Notes: generated from the sequence alone by a model not told the origin. Positions 10,197 to 20,709 are shown, counted from the first letter of the stretch. The stretch is 64,000 bases of DNA from Cytophagales bacterium (GCA_027317105.1 DAHVFH010000010.1:1-64000); one strand, 5' to 3'. Program-made: numbers and translations.

Positions 10197-10378
10197 TTAG
10201 TGCCCCGGTAGGCTTATTCGATACATTGCTTTCAGGTGGCATTTATAGGCTAAAATCCAATTGATCCATTGTCGAATACGATCTTTTTTCCGGCTGTGGA
10301 AAAATATTTTCAAATTATCTCATCTTCCTTGGTGGACAATTAAATAGCAACTATCTTTTCATAAACCTAAACCTCGCC

Positions 10379-13300
10379 ATGAAAAGATATTCCAAACCCC
10401 TAAGAAACTCCTTCTTATTAGTAGGGCTTCTAATCTCACTTTCGCTAATTTCAGTATTCGCCCAAAAAGTTGACATCCCTCAACTGAAGCAATTAAAATA
10501 CCGACACATTGGCCCACTTGGCAATCGCGTTATTTCGGTGGCGGGAATTGCAGGCGACCCGATGACGTATTACGTGGGTGCTGCCTCGGGCGGAATTTGG
10601 AAAACAGTAGATGGTGGTGTGAACTGGAAAGCCATTTTTGATGATAAGCCAGTGCACTCGATCGGAGCTTTGGCCGTAGCGCCTTCTGATCCTCAAATTG
10701 TATGGGCAGGTACCGGTGAATCGTTTATCCGTTCCAACGTTTCGGTTGGCCAAGGCGTTTGGAAATCCACCGATGGCGGAACTGCATGGGCGAACATGGG
10801 TCTCGACAATACTTTCCGCATAAGCAAAATGATCATCAATCCCACCAACCCCGATATTGTTTATGCGGGATCACTCGGTCATGCGTACGCACCACAGAAA
10901 GACCGTGGTGTTTTCAGGACGATGGATGGAGGAAAAACGTGGACTAAAGTTCTGTTCGTCAACGACAGCACGGGAGTTTCTGATATGGTGATGGATCCGA
11001 ATAATCCACGAATCATTTTTGCGGGCATGTGGGAATTGGATATTAAAACTTGGGGAAGGCAAAGTGGTGGAAAAGGAAGCGGCATATACGTTACACGCGA
11101 TGGCGGTGACACATGGAAAAGACTAGAAGGAAATGGACTTCCCAAACTTCCTGTAGGAAAAATTTCGTTGACGATTTCAAAGGCGGATTCCAAAAAAATA
11201 TATGCGCTGATCGAAACAGCCGATGGCGTGCCAATCAATGGAAAAGAAGCAGAGAGTGGAGAACTTTGGCGATCGGATGATGGCGGTGAGAAATGGGCGC
11301 GCATAAGTCAAGACTTAAGCCTTGGCGGAAGAGGAGCGTACTACACCCGCTGCAAGGCAACACCTGATGATGCCGATGAAATTTATTTTATCGCGAGTGA
11401 TTACAGTTATTCGGAAGACGGAGGGACTACCACCCATCACGCTCCCTCACAACCCAATTGGGATCATCACGAAATGTGGATCGACCCAACGAATGGAAAT
11501 CGACAGGCCGTAGCGGGTGACGGAGGAATTTCAATCACGCAGAACCGTGGGAAATCCTGGTTTAGGATTCAGCTTCCCGTGGCGCAATTGTATCATGTTA
11601 CTGTGGATAATCAAATTCCTTATTATGTTTATGCCAATCGGCAAGACGGTCCTTCCGCGATGGGTCCCAGTCGGTTTTATACTGAGAGTTTTCCTGACGC
11701 AGGAATTCCAAGAGGTGAATGGCACGATGTAGGAGGTGGTGAAAGTGGTTTCGCCACCCCTGATCCCACAGATCCCAATGTGGTTTGGTCAAGTGCTTCG
11801 GGCTCTGGAGCAGGTGGAGGAATTGTAGTGAAGTACAATGAAAAACTCCGGCAGTTTCGTCAAGTGGAAGTGTGGCCTGAGGCTACCTTTGGTTCGCCAG
11901 CGAAAGATGTGAAGTACCGCTTTCAATGGACGTTCCCCTTGTTGATTTCTCCACACGACCACAATATCGTTTATGTGACCAGTCAGGTTGTTCACAAGAC
12001 TACTAACGGAGGACAAACCTGGCAAGTGATAAGTCCCGACTTGACGACTAATGATAAAAGCAAGCAAAACATTTCTGGAGGCTTAACACCTGATAACATT
12101 GGCGTGGAGTATGCCTGTGTAATTTATGCCTTTGATGAATCTCCTATTCAGAAGGATTTACTGTGGGTTGGAACAAACGATGGACTTGTTCAGGTAACAC
12201 AAGACGGAGGGAAAAATTGGGAGAACGTTACAAAAAACATCAAAGGCCTTCCTCCGCTTGGAACAGTGCGAAACATTGAAGCTTCAAAATGGAAAGCAGG
12301 TAAAGCGTACATCTCCGTTGATTTTCATCAAGTGGGCAACTTCGATCCTTTTGTTTATAAGACAGAAGATTTTGGAAAGACATGGATAAAAATTACGGAT
12401 GGCGTTCCCAAAAGTAATTTGAGTTATGCCTGCAACATTCGCGAAGATCCAACACGCAAAGGTCTTCTTTATTTAGGAACCGAAAATGCACTTTATGCTT
12501 CCTTCGATGACGGTCTGTATTGGCAATCCATTATGACCAATCTTCCGGCAGCGCCCATGTATTGGATTGCTATACAAGAAAATTTCAATGACTTAGTGAT
12601 TGGCACTTATGGCCGCGGCATCTGGATATTGGATGACATTACGCCCCTTCAGCAAATGACCAATGAAGTGACTTCGTCCACGGCTCATTTATTTGCGCCA
12701 AGACAAGCGTATCGTTTTCATCCCATCACCGGTCCGTTCGCGATGTTCGATGATCAATCTGATGGAGATAATCCTCCTCCGGGCGCGTCCATCAATTATT
12801 GGTTACAAGCCGATGCAAAGGACAGCCTTTTGGTTACGATTAAAGATGCCAACAATGCTATCGTGAGAAAACTCTATCATCATGGCAAAACAGGCGTAAA
12901 CCGACTTTGGTGGGATTTGCGTGAAGATCCATCTACGGCCATTTTGATGAGAAATAAACCCTTGTTTGCAGAATGGATTACGCTTAACGATAAACGCTCC
13001 ATGGCTGCACCGACTTCACCAAAAGGTATCGCACCACTAGTTTTGCCAGGCAATTACACGGTGACTTTAAAAGTTGGTGAGAAGGAATATAGCCAACCGT
13101 TGAAAGTACTTAAAGACCCCAAAACAGAAGGAACAGATGCCGATATTATTGCACAGAAAAACCTGTTGAATCAAATTAAAAAAGATATGTCTTCGGCTGC
13201 AGAGATGGTAAATCAGTTGGAATGGATCAGAAGGCAAGGTGCTGATCTAAAATCCATTTCCGAAGATCAAAAGAATACTGAGGTCACTAAAGAAATTGAT

Positions 13301-13618
13301 TCCTTTGAACAACAAGTGATTGATGTTGAGGATGATCTTATTCAACTTAAAATTACACCGCAAGGTCAGGGTGCCATCCGTTGGCCGGCACAAACTGTAG
13401 AAAAGCTACAATATCTTGGTGGTGCTGTTGAGACCGCAGACTTTGCGCCTGCCGATCAGCATAATGAAGTGCATCAAATTCTTAAGCAGCGATTGCAAGA
13501 GAGTCAAAATAAATTCAATCAGTTGATGGAAAAAGATTTGCCAGCTTTTCAAGTGATGCTGAAGAAAAATAATTTTAATGAACCGATTGTAACCAAGCAA
13601 GTGAAGCTGGTGAATTGA
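10379..13618 (+). CDS. secreted BNR/VPS10-type beta-propeller protein
   Basis: This 1079-residue exported protein has a signal peptide (about 1-29). A long series of BNR/sialidase-type Asp-box repeats follows: GGIWKTVDGGVNW, GVWKSTDGGTAW, GVFRTMDGGKTW, GIYVTRDGGDTW, and others up to about residue 740. This predicts one or two seven-bladed propellers like the VPS10/sortilin fold. The last 300 residues include a beta-rich domain and a helical tail. These proteins are often annotated as glycosyl hydrolases without evidence of activity, so substrate and activity are open. The gene ends at a strong bidirectional terminator. Confidence 0.85.
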   Translation: MKRYSKPLRNSFLLVGLLISLSLISVFAQKVDIPQLKQLKYRHIGPLGNRVISVAGIAGDPMTYYVGAASGGIWKTVDGGVNWKAIFDDKPVHSIGALAVAPSDPQIVWAGTGESFIRSNVSVGQGVWKSTDGGTAWANMGLDNTFRISKMIINPTNPDIVYAGSLGHAYAPQKDRGVFRTMDGGKTWTKVLFVNDSTGVSDMVMDPNNPRIIFAGMWELDIKTWGRQSGGKGSGIYVTRDGGDTWKRLEGNGLPKLPVGKISLTISKADSKKIYALIETADGVPINGKEAESGELWRSDDGGEKWARISQDLSLGGRGAYYTRCKATPDDADEIYFIASDYSYSEDGGTTTHHAPSQPNWDHHEMWIDPTNGNRQAVAGDGGISITQNRGKSWFRIQLPVAQLYHVTVDNQIPYYVYANRQDGPSAMGPSRFYTESFPDAGIPRGEWHDVGGGESGFATPDPTDPNVVWSSASGSGAGGGIVVKYNEKLRQFRQVEVWPEATFGSPAKDVKYRFQWTFPLLISPHDHNIVYVTSQVVHKTTNGGQTWQVISPDLTTNDKSKQNISGGLTPDNIGVEYACVIYAFDESPIQKDLLWVGTNDGLVQVTQDGGKNWENVTKNIKGLPPLGTVRNIEASKWKAGKAYISVDFHQVGNFDPFVYKTEDFGKTWIKITDGVPKSNLSYACNIREDPTRKGLLYLGTENALYASFDDGLYWQSIMTNLPAAPMYWIAIQENFNDLVIGTYGRGIWILDDITPLQQMTNEVTSSTAHLFAPRQAYRFHPITGPFAMFDDQSDGDNPPPGASINYWLQADAKDSLLVTIKDANNAIVRKLYHHGKTGVNRLWWDLREDPSTAILMRNKPLFAEWITLNDKRSMAAPTSPKGIAPLVLPGNYTVTLKVGEKEYSQPLKVLKDPKTEGTDADIIAQKNLLNQIKKDMSSAAEMVNQLEWIRRQGADLKSISEDQKNTEVTKEIDSFEQQVIDVEDDLIQLKITPQGQGAIRWPAQTVEKLQYLGGAVETADFAPADQHNEVHQILKQRLQESQNKFNQLMEKDLPAFQVMLKKNNFNEPIVTKQVKLVN

Positions 13619-13634
13619 GCGCTGGATTTAACTC

Positions 13635-13673
13635 AAAAAAATCGCCTGACCTGTTTGGTTGGGCGATTTTTTT
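13635..13673. terminator. bidirectional intrinsic terminator
   Basis: A 12-bp stem joins 13635-13646 (A-run then ATCGCC) with 13662-13673 (GGCGAT then a T-run) around a 15-base loop. The A-run on one side and T-run on the other make it work for the plus-strand propeller gene and the converging minus-strand cinA. Confidence 0.85.
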
Positions 13674-13690
13674 ATGATCCTTCAGGATCT

Positions 13691-14938
13691 TTATTTGGGC
13701 AAACTCATCCGAATCAAATTTAAAACAGCAACGGATGCTAATTTAATGTTGAGCATTCGTTCCGTAGAAAGTTGCAGTTTTTTTGTAATCGTATGATGTT
13801 TGTCGGAATAAGCAATCCATACCATGCCCACAGGTTTTTCAGGTGTTGCACCGCCAGGCCCCGCAATACCGCTGGTGGCCACTCCGATATCCGTATTGAA
13901 TTTCGCTCGAACGATGTTGGCCATTTCAATAATTGTGGGTTCGCTCACCGCTCCATATTGCTCCAATACTTCCGGGCGCACACCCAGTTGTCGCATTTTT
14001 ATTTGGTAGTCGTAAGGCACCATGCTACCTAAAAAATATTCCGAGCTTCCCGGCACACTGGTAATCAAATGCGAGAGATAACCGCCTGTGCAACTCTCTG
14101 CTACCGATAAGGTCATTTTTTTTTCACGCAATGCTTTTCCAATCGCTGCTTCAAGCGGATCTTCGCCATAGCCATAAATGTATTCGCCAGCCAGGGGGAT
14201 TAATTTTTCAAAGAGGGACTCAATTTCTTGTTTTAGTTTTTGTTCATCTTCGCCATAGCCGGTAAGCCGAAGTTTCACTTCCCCCAAACTTGGCAGGTAG
14301 GCCAATTTAATGTGAGAAGGCAAGGCTTTCTCCCAGGCTGAAATTTTATCGGACAGAAAAGACTCTCCGAGGCCCACGGTGCGAATGATTTTATGAACGA
14401 TGGTGGGCGTTTTGAATCTTTCTTTTAATAGCGGAATGACTTTTTCAGTCATCATCTTTTTCATTTCATGCGGTACGCCCGGCATAGCCATAAAAACTTT
14501 GCCGTTGCGTTCGAACCACATGCCTGGCGCAGTACCCACTGGATTGGTAATTTTTATGCAACACACAGGCAACATGGCTTGCTGCTTATTGGTATCGGTG
14601 AGTTCACGGCCACGACTTTTAAAGAAAGCGGTAAGTTCTTCTAATGCTTCCGGGTGCACTTTCATTTCGCAATTGAAATATTTTGCCAGTACCGGTTTGG
14701 TTAGATCATCGCTGGTTGGGCCAAGGCCACCGGTAATTAAGATAATATCGGCACGTTGCTCGGCTTCTGCAAAAGCAGAAAGGACATCTGACTCCACATC
14801 ACCGACCGTAGTTTTGCGAATGACTTTTACCCCGACTTTATCAAGTTCTACACTCATCCATTGAGAATTGGTGTCCACAATTTGTCCGTATAAAATTTCG
14901 TCACCGATGGTGAGCAGTTCAGCAAGAATTGGTCGCAT
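13691..14938 (-). CDS. cinA: CinA family protein (competence/damage-inducible, nicotinamide-nucleotide amidase)
   Basis: This protein (415 residues from the chosen start) has the two CinA parts. The N-terminal MoCF/molybdopterin-binding-like domain begins AELLTIGDEILYGQIVDTN and contains TGGLGPTSDDLT. The C-terminal CinA/PncC amidase domain has AESCTGGYLSHLITSVPGSS and SGIAGPGG. The family hydrolyses pyridine nucleotides (NMN deamidation, ADP-ribose cleavage) in NAD recycling. The frame opens at 14959, but the Met at 14938 (MRPILAELLTIGDE) matches the family N-terminus better. It shares the terminator with the propeller gene. Confidence 0.92.
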   Translation of the reverse strand: MRPILAELLTIGDEILYGQIVDTNSQWMSVELDKVGVKVIRKTTVGDVESDVLSAFAEAEQRADIILITGGLGPTSDDLTKPVLAKYFNCEMKVHPEALEELTAFFKSRGRELTDTNKQQAMLPVCCIKITNPVGTAPGMWFERNGKVFMAMPGVPHEMKKMMTEKVIPLLKERFKTPTIVHKIIRTVGLGESFLSDKISAWEKALPSHIKLAYLPSLGEVKLRLTGYGEDEQKLKQEIESLFEKLIPLAGEYIYGYGEDPLEAAIGKALREKKMTLSVAESCTGGYLSHLITSVPGSSEYFLGSMVPYDYQIKMRQLGVRPEVLEQYGAVSEPTIIEMANIVRAKFNTDIGVATSGIAGPGGATPEKPVGMVWIAYSDKHHTITKKLQLSTERMLNIKLASVAVLNLIRMSLPK

Positions 14939-15024
14939 AATTGAAATAAATCCGCGCAAATATCTAAAAAGAAAAAGGAATAAAAATTGTTTGTAGATTC
15001 GGAACTCATTTCATTTGTTTTTCC

Positions 15025-16281
15025 ATGAAATTTCCAACCCTCGATCGCCAAAAAGAAATTTACCTAAATGGCTTTGTCGGCAAGATGCCTGCTGTGCCCA
15101 TCTCCGCTTGTGGCCTTGAAGAAGTCGCAAAAAAAAATATGTCTCCACAAGCCTACGCCTACATCGCAGGGGGCGCAGGAAACGAAAGTACACTTAGGGC
15201 AAACCGTCTGTCGTTTGAAAATTATAAGATTGTGCCTCGCATGTTGCGTGATGTGAGTGTGCGCGATACGAGCATTGAGCTTTTTGGACAAAGATTTTCT
15301 TCGCCTCTTTTGCTTGCCCCAATTGGCGTTTTGGAGATGGCTCATCCCCAAGCCGACCTGGCCGTAGGAAAAGCAGCGGCTGCATTAAACATTCCTTATA
15401 TTTTTTCGAATCAGGCTTCCCGGCCAATGGAAGAGGTTGCGGATGCTATGGGCAATTGTCCACGATGGTTTCAATTATATTGGAGTAAATCGAACGAGTT
15501 GGTCAAGAGTTTTGTAACCCGCGCAGAAAAATGCGGATGTTCAGCCATTGTCGTTACCTTGGACACTACTGTCCTTGGCTGGCGCACCCGTGATTTAGAT
15601 TTGGCTTATCTTCCCTTTCTGGAGGGAAAAGGAATAGCACAGTACACTTCCGATCCGATTTTTCAGAAGTTGATCGATGAAGCGGAGCCATCGGGGAAGC
15701 GATCGATTACCATGCAATCCATTAGCGGATTGGTGGAGATGGTGAAGAATTACCCAGGAGAAAATTTCTTTTCGAAACTGAGATCGGGCCGCCCTGTGAA
15801 AGCCGTTCAAAAATTTGTGACTATTTACTCCAATCCGGCTTTGACATGGAATGATTTGAAATTTTTAAAAAGCCTAACCAAACTGCCCATTTTACTCAAG
15901 GGGATTTTGCATCCCGAAGATGCGCGTAAGGCCATTGACTTTGGAATGGATGGAATCATCGTCTCCAATCATGGAGGCCGCCAGGTAGATGGGAGTATCA
16001 GCACGATTGAAGCGCTCCCCGCAATAGTCAACGCAGTTCAAGAAAAAATTCCCATTTTGATGGATAGTGGAATTCGTGGAGGAGCCGACCTATTCAAAGC
16101 ATTGGCGCTCGGAGCAAAAGCGATAGGCTTGGGTAGACCTTATGCATATGGATTGGCCATCGCAGGGGAGCAAGGTGTGAAAGAAGTATTGCAAAATATG
16201 TTGACCGATTTTGAATTGACGATGGCATTGGCCGGTTGTAAAAACATTTCTGAAATCACAATAGAGTCCATACACAGTTAG
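15025..16281 (+). CDS. FMN-dependent alpha-hydroxy-acid oxidase/dehydrogenase
   Basis: This 418-residue protein of the glycolate oxidase / lactate dehydrogenase / lactate 2-monooxygenase family has a TIM barrel. The FMN-site motif SNHGGRQVDG (near 313-322) is the family signature. YIAGGAGNE near 47-55 and LLAPIG near 94 are the usual N-terminal FMN contacts, and LMDSGIRGGADLFKALALGA is the phosphate-binding strand. It oxidises a 2-hydroxy acid to the 2-oxo acid; the substrate cannot be read from the sequence. It is divergent from cinA. Confidence 0.9.
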   Translation: MKFPTLDRQKEIYLNGFVGKMPAVPISACGLEEVAKKNMSPQAYAYIAGGAGNESTLRANRLSFENYKIVPRMLRDVSVRDTSIELFGQRFSSPLLLAPIGVLEMAHPQADLAVGKAAAALNIPYIFSNQASRPMEEVADAMGNCPRWFQLYWSKSNELVKSFVTRAEKCGCSAIVVTLDTTVLGWRTRDLDLAYLPFLEGKGIAQYTSDPIFQKLIDEAEPSGKRSITMQSISGLVEMVKNYPGENFFSKLRSGRPVKAVQKFVTIYSNPALTWNDLKFLKSLTKLPILLKGILHPEDARKAIDFGMDGIIVSNHGGRQVDGSISTIEALPAIVNAVQEKIPILMDSGIRGGADLFKALALGAKAIGLGRPYAYGLAIAGEQGVKEVLQNMLTDFELTMALAGCKNISEITIESIHS

Positions 16282-16384
16282 CTTTCTACTTCAAACACAA
16301 GGACGCATTGCTCATCACTCAATGGTTTCAGATTGCGATTAAGAGCATTTCTTTTCTAAATTTGTACACTCAATAAAACGTCAT

Positions 16385-17068
16385 ATGAAAAGTCTTTTAA
16401 ACTCCCTTTTAATATTTGTTTGTTTATTTTCGGCTGCGAAGGTTGCGCTGGCTCAATTGCCATTGAGTAATGCTGAAGTCGGTAGTGCGTTGAAAGAAGC
16501 TTTGACCCAGGGCGTATCGAAAGGGGCCGATGCGCTCTCACAAGCAGATGGCTATTTTAAAAACCCACAAGTTAAAATTCCTTTTCCTCCTGATGCACAG
16601 CGGATGGAAAAGCGGCTGCGTGAAATTGGCATGGGTAACGATGTGGACAATTTTATTTTGACATTGAACCGTGGTGCCGAGGATGCTGCAAAAAAAGCCA
16701 CACCAATTTTTGTCGATGCCATCAAAAAAATATCCATTACCGATGTAATGACAATTTTGAAAGGCCAACCGGATGCCGCCACACAATACTTAAAGAAAAC
16801 AACCACGTCCCAATTGGTGGGGCAATTCAAACCGGTAATTAAAGCATCGTTGGATAAGGTGAGTGCGACTAAAAATTACAATAACCTGGCCGCCACGTAT
16901 AACAAAATTCCGTTTGTAAAAAAAGTAAATCCTGATCTGGATGCCTATACTACTGATCTGGCCATTCAAGGATTATTCCTGATGATTGCCAACGAAGAAA
17001 AAAACATCCGCGCCAACCCAGCAGCACGAACCAGTGATTTATTGAAAAAAGTTTTTGGTGGATTATAA
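16385..17068 (+). CDS. DUF4197 domain protein, exported
   Basis: This 227-residue protein has a signal peptide (about 1-23, ending ALAQ). The remainder is mostly helical and matches DUF4197: LSNAEVGSALKEALTQGVSKG, then IPFPPDAQRMEKRLREIGMG, then the conserved NRGAEDAAKKATPIFVDAIKKISITD. The family is widespread in Bacteroidota and Proteobacteria as a periplasmic protein of unknown role. It is followed on the same strand by a small exported protein and paaN. Confidence 0.88.
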   Translation: MKSLLNSLLIFVCLFSAAKVALAQLPLSNAEVGSALKEALTQGVSKGADALSQADGYFKNPQVKIPFPPDAQRMEKRLREIGMGNDVDNFILTLNRGAEDAAKKATPIFVDAIKKISITDVMTILKGQPDAATQYLKKTTTSQLVGQFKPVIKASLDKVSATKNYNNLAATYNKIPFVKKVNPDLDAYTTDLAIQGLFLMIANEEKNIRANPAARTSDLLKKVFGGL

Positions 17069-17129
17069 TCGCTTCGCGATGAACGTGCTTTATGGATATG
17101 CTTTATTTCTATTTAATGTTTGATTTCAG

Positions 17130-17552
17130 ATGCGTATACTTATTATAAATATCTTTTTTCTTCTCCTTTGCAATAGAGTAAGTGCGTTGCCCGATACCGT
17201 CACCTATTGGCAAGTTTATTTAAATGGGTATCTCGTCAAAAGCTTTAACGAAAACGAACGTAACCCAACGCTAACTATTGAGCTCAATAAAATCACGAAA
17301 GGAGAAAAATTGGTTGTTCAATATTTTAGGGACACACCTTGTGCAAGCTGCCCCACTCATCTTACTTTTTCTGATGAAGAAAAAATTGAAATCCTATTAG
17401 TCAATGGGAAAGGCACGCTTTCGCCTCTTTCGTTTGACATCAACAGATTAATAGCGAAATGGAACTTGCAACCGCATAAATATTTTGAAGCCTATTACTT
17501 TGAAAACAGCGCCAGAAATCACAAGCTACTATTTACTTTAAAATTTGAATGA
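17130..17552 (+). CDS. small exported hypothetical protein
   Basis: This 140-residue protein has a signal peptide (1-19, ending VSA) and a beta-rich mature part. A Cys pair lies in DTPCASCPTH near residues 69-74. I recognise no family. Its stop overlaps the start of paaN by 4 bases (ATGA), implying translational coupling. The CxxC could be redox- or metal-related, but that is speculation. Confidence 0.65.
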   Translation: MRILIINIFFLLLCNRVSALPDTVTYWQVYLNGYLVKSFNENERNPTLTIELNKITKGEKLVVQYFRDTPCASCPTHLTFSDEEKIEILLVNGKGTLSPLSFDINRLIAKWNLQPHKYFEAYYFENSARNHKLLFTLKFE

Positions 17553-19240
17553 ATAACCGAAATAACGTTCCGCTTATGAGCCTCTTTCAAAAACATGAAC
17601 CCGTCATTACCAAAGCGATTGAAGCCTTGCACGCGCGCACTTTTTTTGCAGCTTTTGCCGAACAGCCCTCCCCAGCCAACTATGGCGAAACCGCTGATGC
17701 CGAAGGACAGACTAAATTCAACACCCAACTTGGAAAGAAATTTGAGGACTTAAAACAACCCAAATCTGAAACGTGGGGCGGACAAGAGGAGTCGCCTTAT
17801 ACACAAGAATTGTTGGGCGTTTCGTATCCCTTATTTTCAGTTAATACTTTAATTGAAAATGCCAAGAAAGCATTTACGCCTTGGCGCAAATCCAGTGCGC
17901 AAGATCGCGCAGGTATATTAACGGAATCGTTAGATCGTGCAAAGAAACGTTTTTTTGAAATCGCGTATGCCACCATGCACACCACTGGGCAGGGGTATAT
18001 GATGGCCTTTCAGGCGAGTGGCCCTCATGCAGCCGACCGCGCACTTGAAGCAATTGCCGCAGGCTACGAAGAACTTAACCGTTTTCCCGCCCAAGCAAAA
18101 TGGGATAAGCCGATGGGGAAGTTTAATATTCAATTGAATAAAGAGTGGCGTGCCGTGCCAAAAGGAATTTCCGTGGTGATTGGGTGCTCCACCTTTCCTA
18201 CCTGGAATTCCGTAACGGGGATTTACGGGAGCCTGATGACTGGCAATCCTGTGATTGTGAAACCCCATCCAGGCGCGATTTTGCCTATCGCTATTTTTGT
18301 GGCGGAAATCCAGAACGTGCTGGCAGAAAATAATTTCGATCCGAACTGTTGCCAGCTTGCCGTGGACACGTTCGACAAAATGATCACCAAAGAACTAGCT
18401 GAACATCCGGATGTAAAACTGATCGACTTCACCGGCAATAGTGCCTTTGGCTCTTATCTTGAAGCCTTACCTGGCAAAACTGTGTTCACCGAAAAGACCG
18501 GAGTAAATTCGGTGATTATCGACTCGGTGGAAGATGGCGACAAAGCGGCTGCCAATCTTGCTTTCTCTGTTAATCTTTACAGCGGACAAATGTGTACCGC
18601 TCCGCAAAATTTTTATATTCCAGAAACCGGTATTGGTTCGCCCACTGGTAAGATTTCGTTTGACGACTTTGCTCAGAAATTCATCACCCAGATCAATAGT
18701 CTTGCCAATAATCCTAAAGCGGGGCCTTACGTACTGGGTGCGGTTCAAAACAAAAAAACACGTGACCGCGTGATGGAAACTGAAAAGCTACCCGGAAAAG
18801 TATTGCTCAAATCGCACGCTATCGAAAATCCGCAATTCAAAAATGCCCGCACCGCCACGCCCGTAGTTATCGAGTTGGAGGCCAACAAGAAAGAAATTTA
18901 CAGCAAGGAATTATTCGGGCCGATTGCATTGCTGATCAAAACTAAGAACACCGATCAATCCATTGACTTGGCGCAAGAGATGGCACAGCAACATGGCGCG
19001 ATTTCTTGTGGCGCTTATACCACCAACCAAGTAGTGCGGGAAAAAATTGCAGATGCCATGGCCATGGCCGCGACTCCGGTTTCATTTAACTTGACAGGCG
19101 CGATTTACATGAACCAAAATGCAGCCTTTTCTGATTTTCATGTAACCGGTGGCAACCCGTCAGGCAACGCCTCTTTCACCAATCCAGAGTATGTGACGAA
19201 GCGGTTTACCTGGGTAGGACACCGGGAGCCGGTGAAGTAG
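17549..19240 (+). CDS. paaN: PaaN family aldehyde dehydrogenase (phenylacetate degradation)
   Basis: This 563-residue protein has the aldehyde dehydrogenase fold of the shorter PaaN type without a MaoC-like C-terminal domain. Recognisable parts are the NAD site region (VVIGCSTFPTWNSVTGIYGSLMTG...VKPHPG), the DFTGNSAFGSYL segment, and catalytic Cys349 in YSGQMCTAPQNF. The family oxidises the ring-opened aldehyde in phenylacetyl-CoA catabolism. No other paa genes are in the window. The start overlaps the upstream gene by 4 bases; a second Met nine codons later is an alternative. Confidence 0.88.
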   Translation: MNNRNNVPLMSLFQKHEPVITKAIEALHARTFFAAFAEQPSPANYGETADAEGQTKFNTQLGKKFEDLKQPKSETWGGQEESPYTQELLGVSYPLFSVNTLIENAKKAFTPWRKSSAQDRAGILTESLDRAKKRFFEIAYATMHTTGQGYMMAFQASGPHAADRALEAIAAGYEELNRFPAQAKWDKPMGKFNIQLNKEWRAVPKGISVVIGCSTFPTWNSVTGIYGSLMTGNPVIVKPHPGAILPIAIFVAEIQNVLAENNFDPNCCQLAVDTFDKMITKELAEHPDVKLIDFTGNSAFGSYLEALPGKTVFTEKTGVNSVIIDSVEDGDKAAANLAFSVNLYSGQMCTAPQNFYIPETGIGSPTGKISFDDFAQKFITQINSLANNPKAGPYVLGAVQNKKTRDRVMETEKLPGKVLLKSHAIENPQFKNARTATPVVIELEANKKEIYSKELFGPIALLIKTKNTDQSIDLAQEMAQQHGAISCGAYTTNQVVREKIADAMAMAATPVSFNLTGAIYMNQNAAFSDFHVTGGNPSGNASFTNPEYVTKRFTWVGHREPVK

Positions 19241-19643
19241 AAGTAAAAATTAAGGGACTTCAGTTATACCCCCCTTTGTGTATTTTCTTTTCGGGAATAT
19301 TTTTTATTGTCGAACAGGGTTTCTTTTTTATTACCCTAACATCATTCGCCCACCTTATTTTAAAGTTGGAACGAGATTCCAGCCTGGCCAGTGAGTTACC
19401 TACCTTTTAAGGTATTGGTTTCGCTAACAAAAATCGGACGTTAGCGATTCTGTTTCACTCGACTAAATTATTCTAAAAATAAAAAAATAAATTTTTTATA
19501 TGAGTTTGTTTTGTTTTCTAACTAAAAAGCATACCTTGAAATCGTCAACACAAAGCACCCGCGGATAACCACGGATGCAAGCGTTACTTTTTTATTGGGG
19601 ATTTTGAGTTGTACTAAAAATATTTGCTGGAGGCAAATCAGTT
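19241..19643. other. intergenic region upstream of nuoA, 403 bases
   Basis: This AT-rich leader lies before the complex I operon. It holds a candidate Bacteroidota-type promoter (19510-19538) and a Shine-Dalgarno-like GGAGG (19629-19633) just before the TTG start of nuoA. No open frame or repeat array is recognisable. The roughly 100 bases after the promoter could be a long 5' UTR. Confidence 0.5.
19510..19538 (+). promoter_or_regulatory. candidate Bacteroidota promoter for the nuo operon
   Basis: TTTG at 19510-19513 and TACCTTG at 19532-19538 resemble the -33 TTTG and -7 TAnnTTTG elements of the main Bacteroidota sigma factor, with an 18-base spacer. The -7 element lacks one T. It lies about 105 bases upstream of nuoA. 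This is a pattern match only. Confidence 0.35.
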
Positions 19644-20087
19644 TTGGGAAGTTCGATCGACAATACAGTCTTGTGGCCGCTTGTAGTATATGGCGCTATT
19701 GTTTGTAGTCTTATTGGCGCCATTTTGGCACTCTCCTATTTTTTAGGAGGGCGTCATGAGGATCGTGCGACCAACGAACCCTTCGAGGGTGGAATTATCA
19801 GCCAAGGTTCAGCCCGCCTTCGGTTCTCTTCTCAGTTTTATATGATCGCCATGCTCTTTGTCATTTTTGACGTGGAAACGATTTTTGTTTTTACATGGGC
19901 GATCGCCTTCAAGGATTTGGGCTGGCTCGGCTTTGCCGGAGTGCTCACTTTTATCGCACTCCTTGTTATCGTGTTGATCTACGAATGGCGAAACGGTGCC
20001 CTCGACTTTGGTCCAGATGGCAAAAAAATATTGAGGGCGTACAAAAAACTAACTAAAAATCCTGCAAATGAAGTGGTGGCTAAGTAA
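19644..20087 (+). CDS. nuoA: NADH-quinone oxidoreductase subunit A
   Basis: This 147-residue membrane subunit has three predicted helices (about 8-30, 65-87 and 92-115). The family signature is the loop with YECG-like NEPFEGG followed by [24 protein letters not shown]. The start is TTG, supported by GGAGG 10 bases upstream, a rare clear Shine-Dalgarno in this window. It is the first gene of the operon and overlaps nuoB by 20 bases. NuoA sits at the junction of the membrane and peripheral arms near the quinone site. Confidence 0.95.
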   Translation: MGSSIDNTVLWPLVVYGAIVCSLIGAILALSYFLGGRHEDRATNEPFEGGIISQGSARLRFSSQFYMIAMLFVIFDVETIFVFTWAIAFKDLGWLGFAGVLTFIALLVIVLIYEWRNGALDFGPDGKKILRAYKKLTKNPANEVVAK

Positions 20088-20709
20088 GGCACAAGAACCT
20101 GTTGGTACATTGGAGGGGGGGAATGGTTCTATGGAGGAAGCGGTACGCCAAAGTTTGGTGTTCAGCACCGTTCAAGATTTGCTCGGTTGGGGTAGAAAGA
20201 ATTCGATGTGGCCTTTCCATTTTGGCCTTTCGTGTTGTTTTGTGGAGATGGCTACCAGTATGACTCCTAAATATGATGTGGCACGATTTGGCGCAGAAGT
20301 GATCCGCGGCACCCCTCGTGAGGCGGATGTCATGATCATTGCAGGGACCGTATTTATCAAGATGGCGCCAATCATTAAACGCCTTCATGAGCAAATGATG
20401 GAACCGCGTTGGGTGATTTCTATGGGTTCTTGCGCCAATTCTGGAGGCATGTATGATATATATAGTGTGGTCCAGGGGGTAGATAAGTTTTTACCTGTTG
20501 ATGTTTATGTTCCCGGTTGCCCTCCGAGACCGGATGCTTTTATGGAAGGGCTCACTTTATTAGCCAGCCGTGTTGGTAAAGAACAGCGGCCACTAAGCTG
20601 GACCATAGGAGACCAAGGGATAATAAGACCTGAAAAAATTTCGATGAGGGATGCAAAAAGAGAACAACGGATGCAAATGACTTCGCTTCGTTCTCCGGAT
20701 GAGATATGA
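20068..20709 (+). CDS. nuoB: NADH-quinone oxidoreductase subunit B
   Basis: This 213-residue subunit carries the terminal 4Fe-4S cluster N2. The ligand pattern is visible: SCCFVEM, then a Cys in MGSCANSGG and one in [10 protein letters not shown]. It passes electrons from the peripheral arm to quinone. Its start lies inside nuoA (20-base overlap), so translation is probably coupled. The C-terminal 40 residues are charged and variable. A 71-base spacer without obvious repeats separates it from nuoCD. Confidence 0.96.
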   Translation: MKWWLSKAQEPVGTLEGGNGSMEEAVRQSLVFSTVQDLLGWGRKNSMWPFHFGLSCCFVEMATSMTPKYDVARFGAEVIRGTPREADVMIIAGTVFIKMAPIIKRLHEQMMEPRWVISMGSCANSGGMYDIYSVVQGVDKFLPVDVYVPGCPPRPDAFMEGLTLLASRVGKEQRPLSWTIGDQGIIRPEKISMRDAKREQRMQMTSLRSPDEI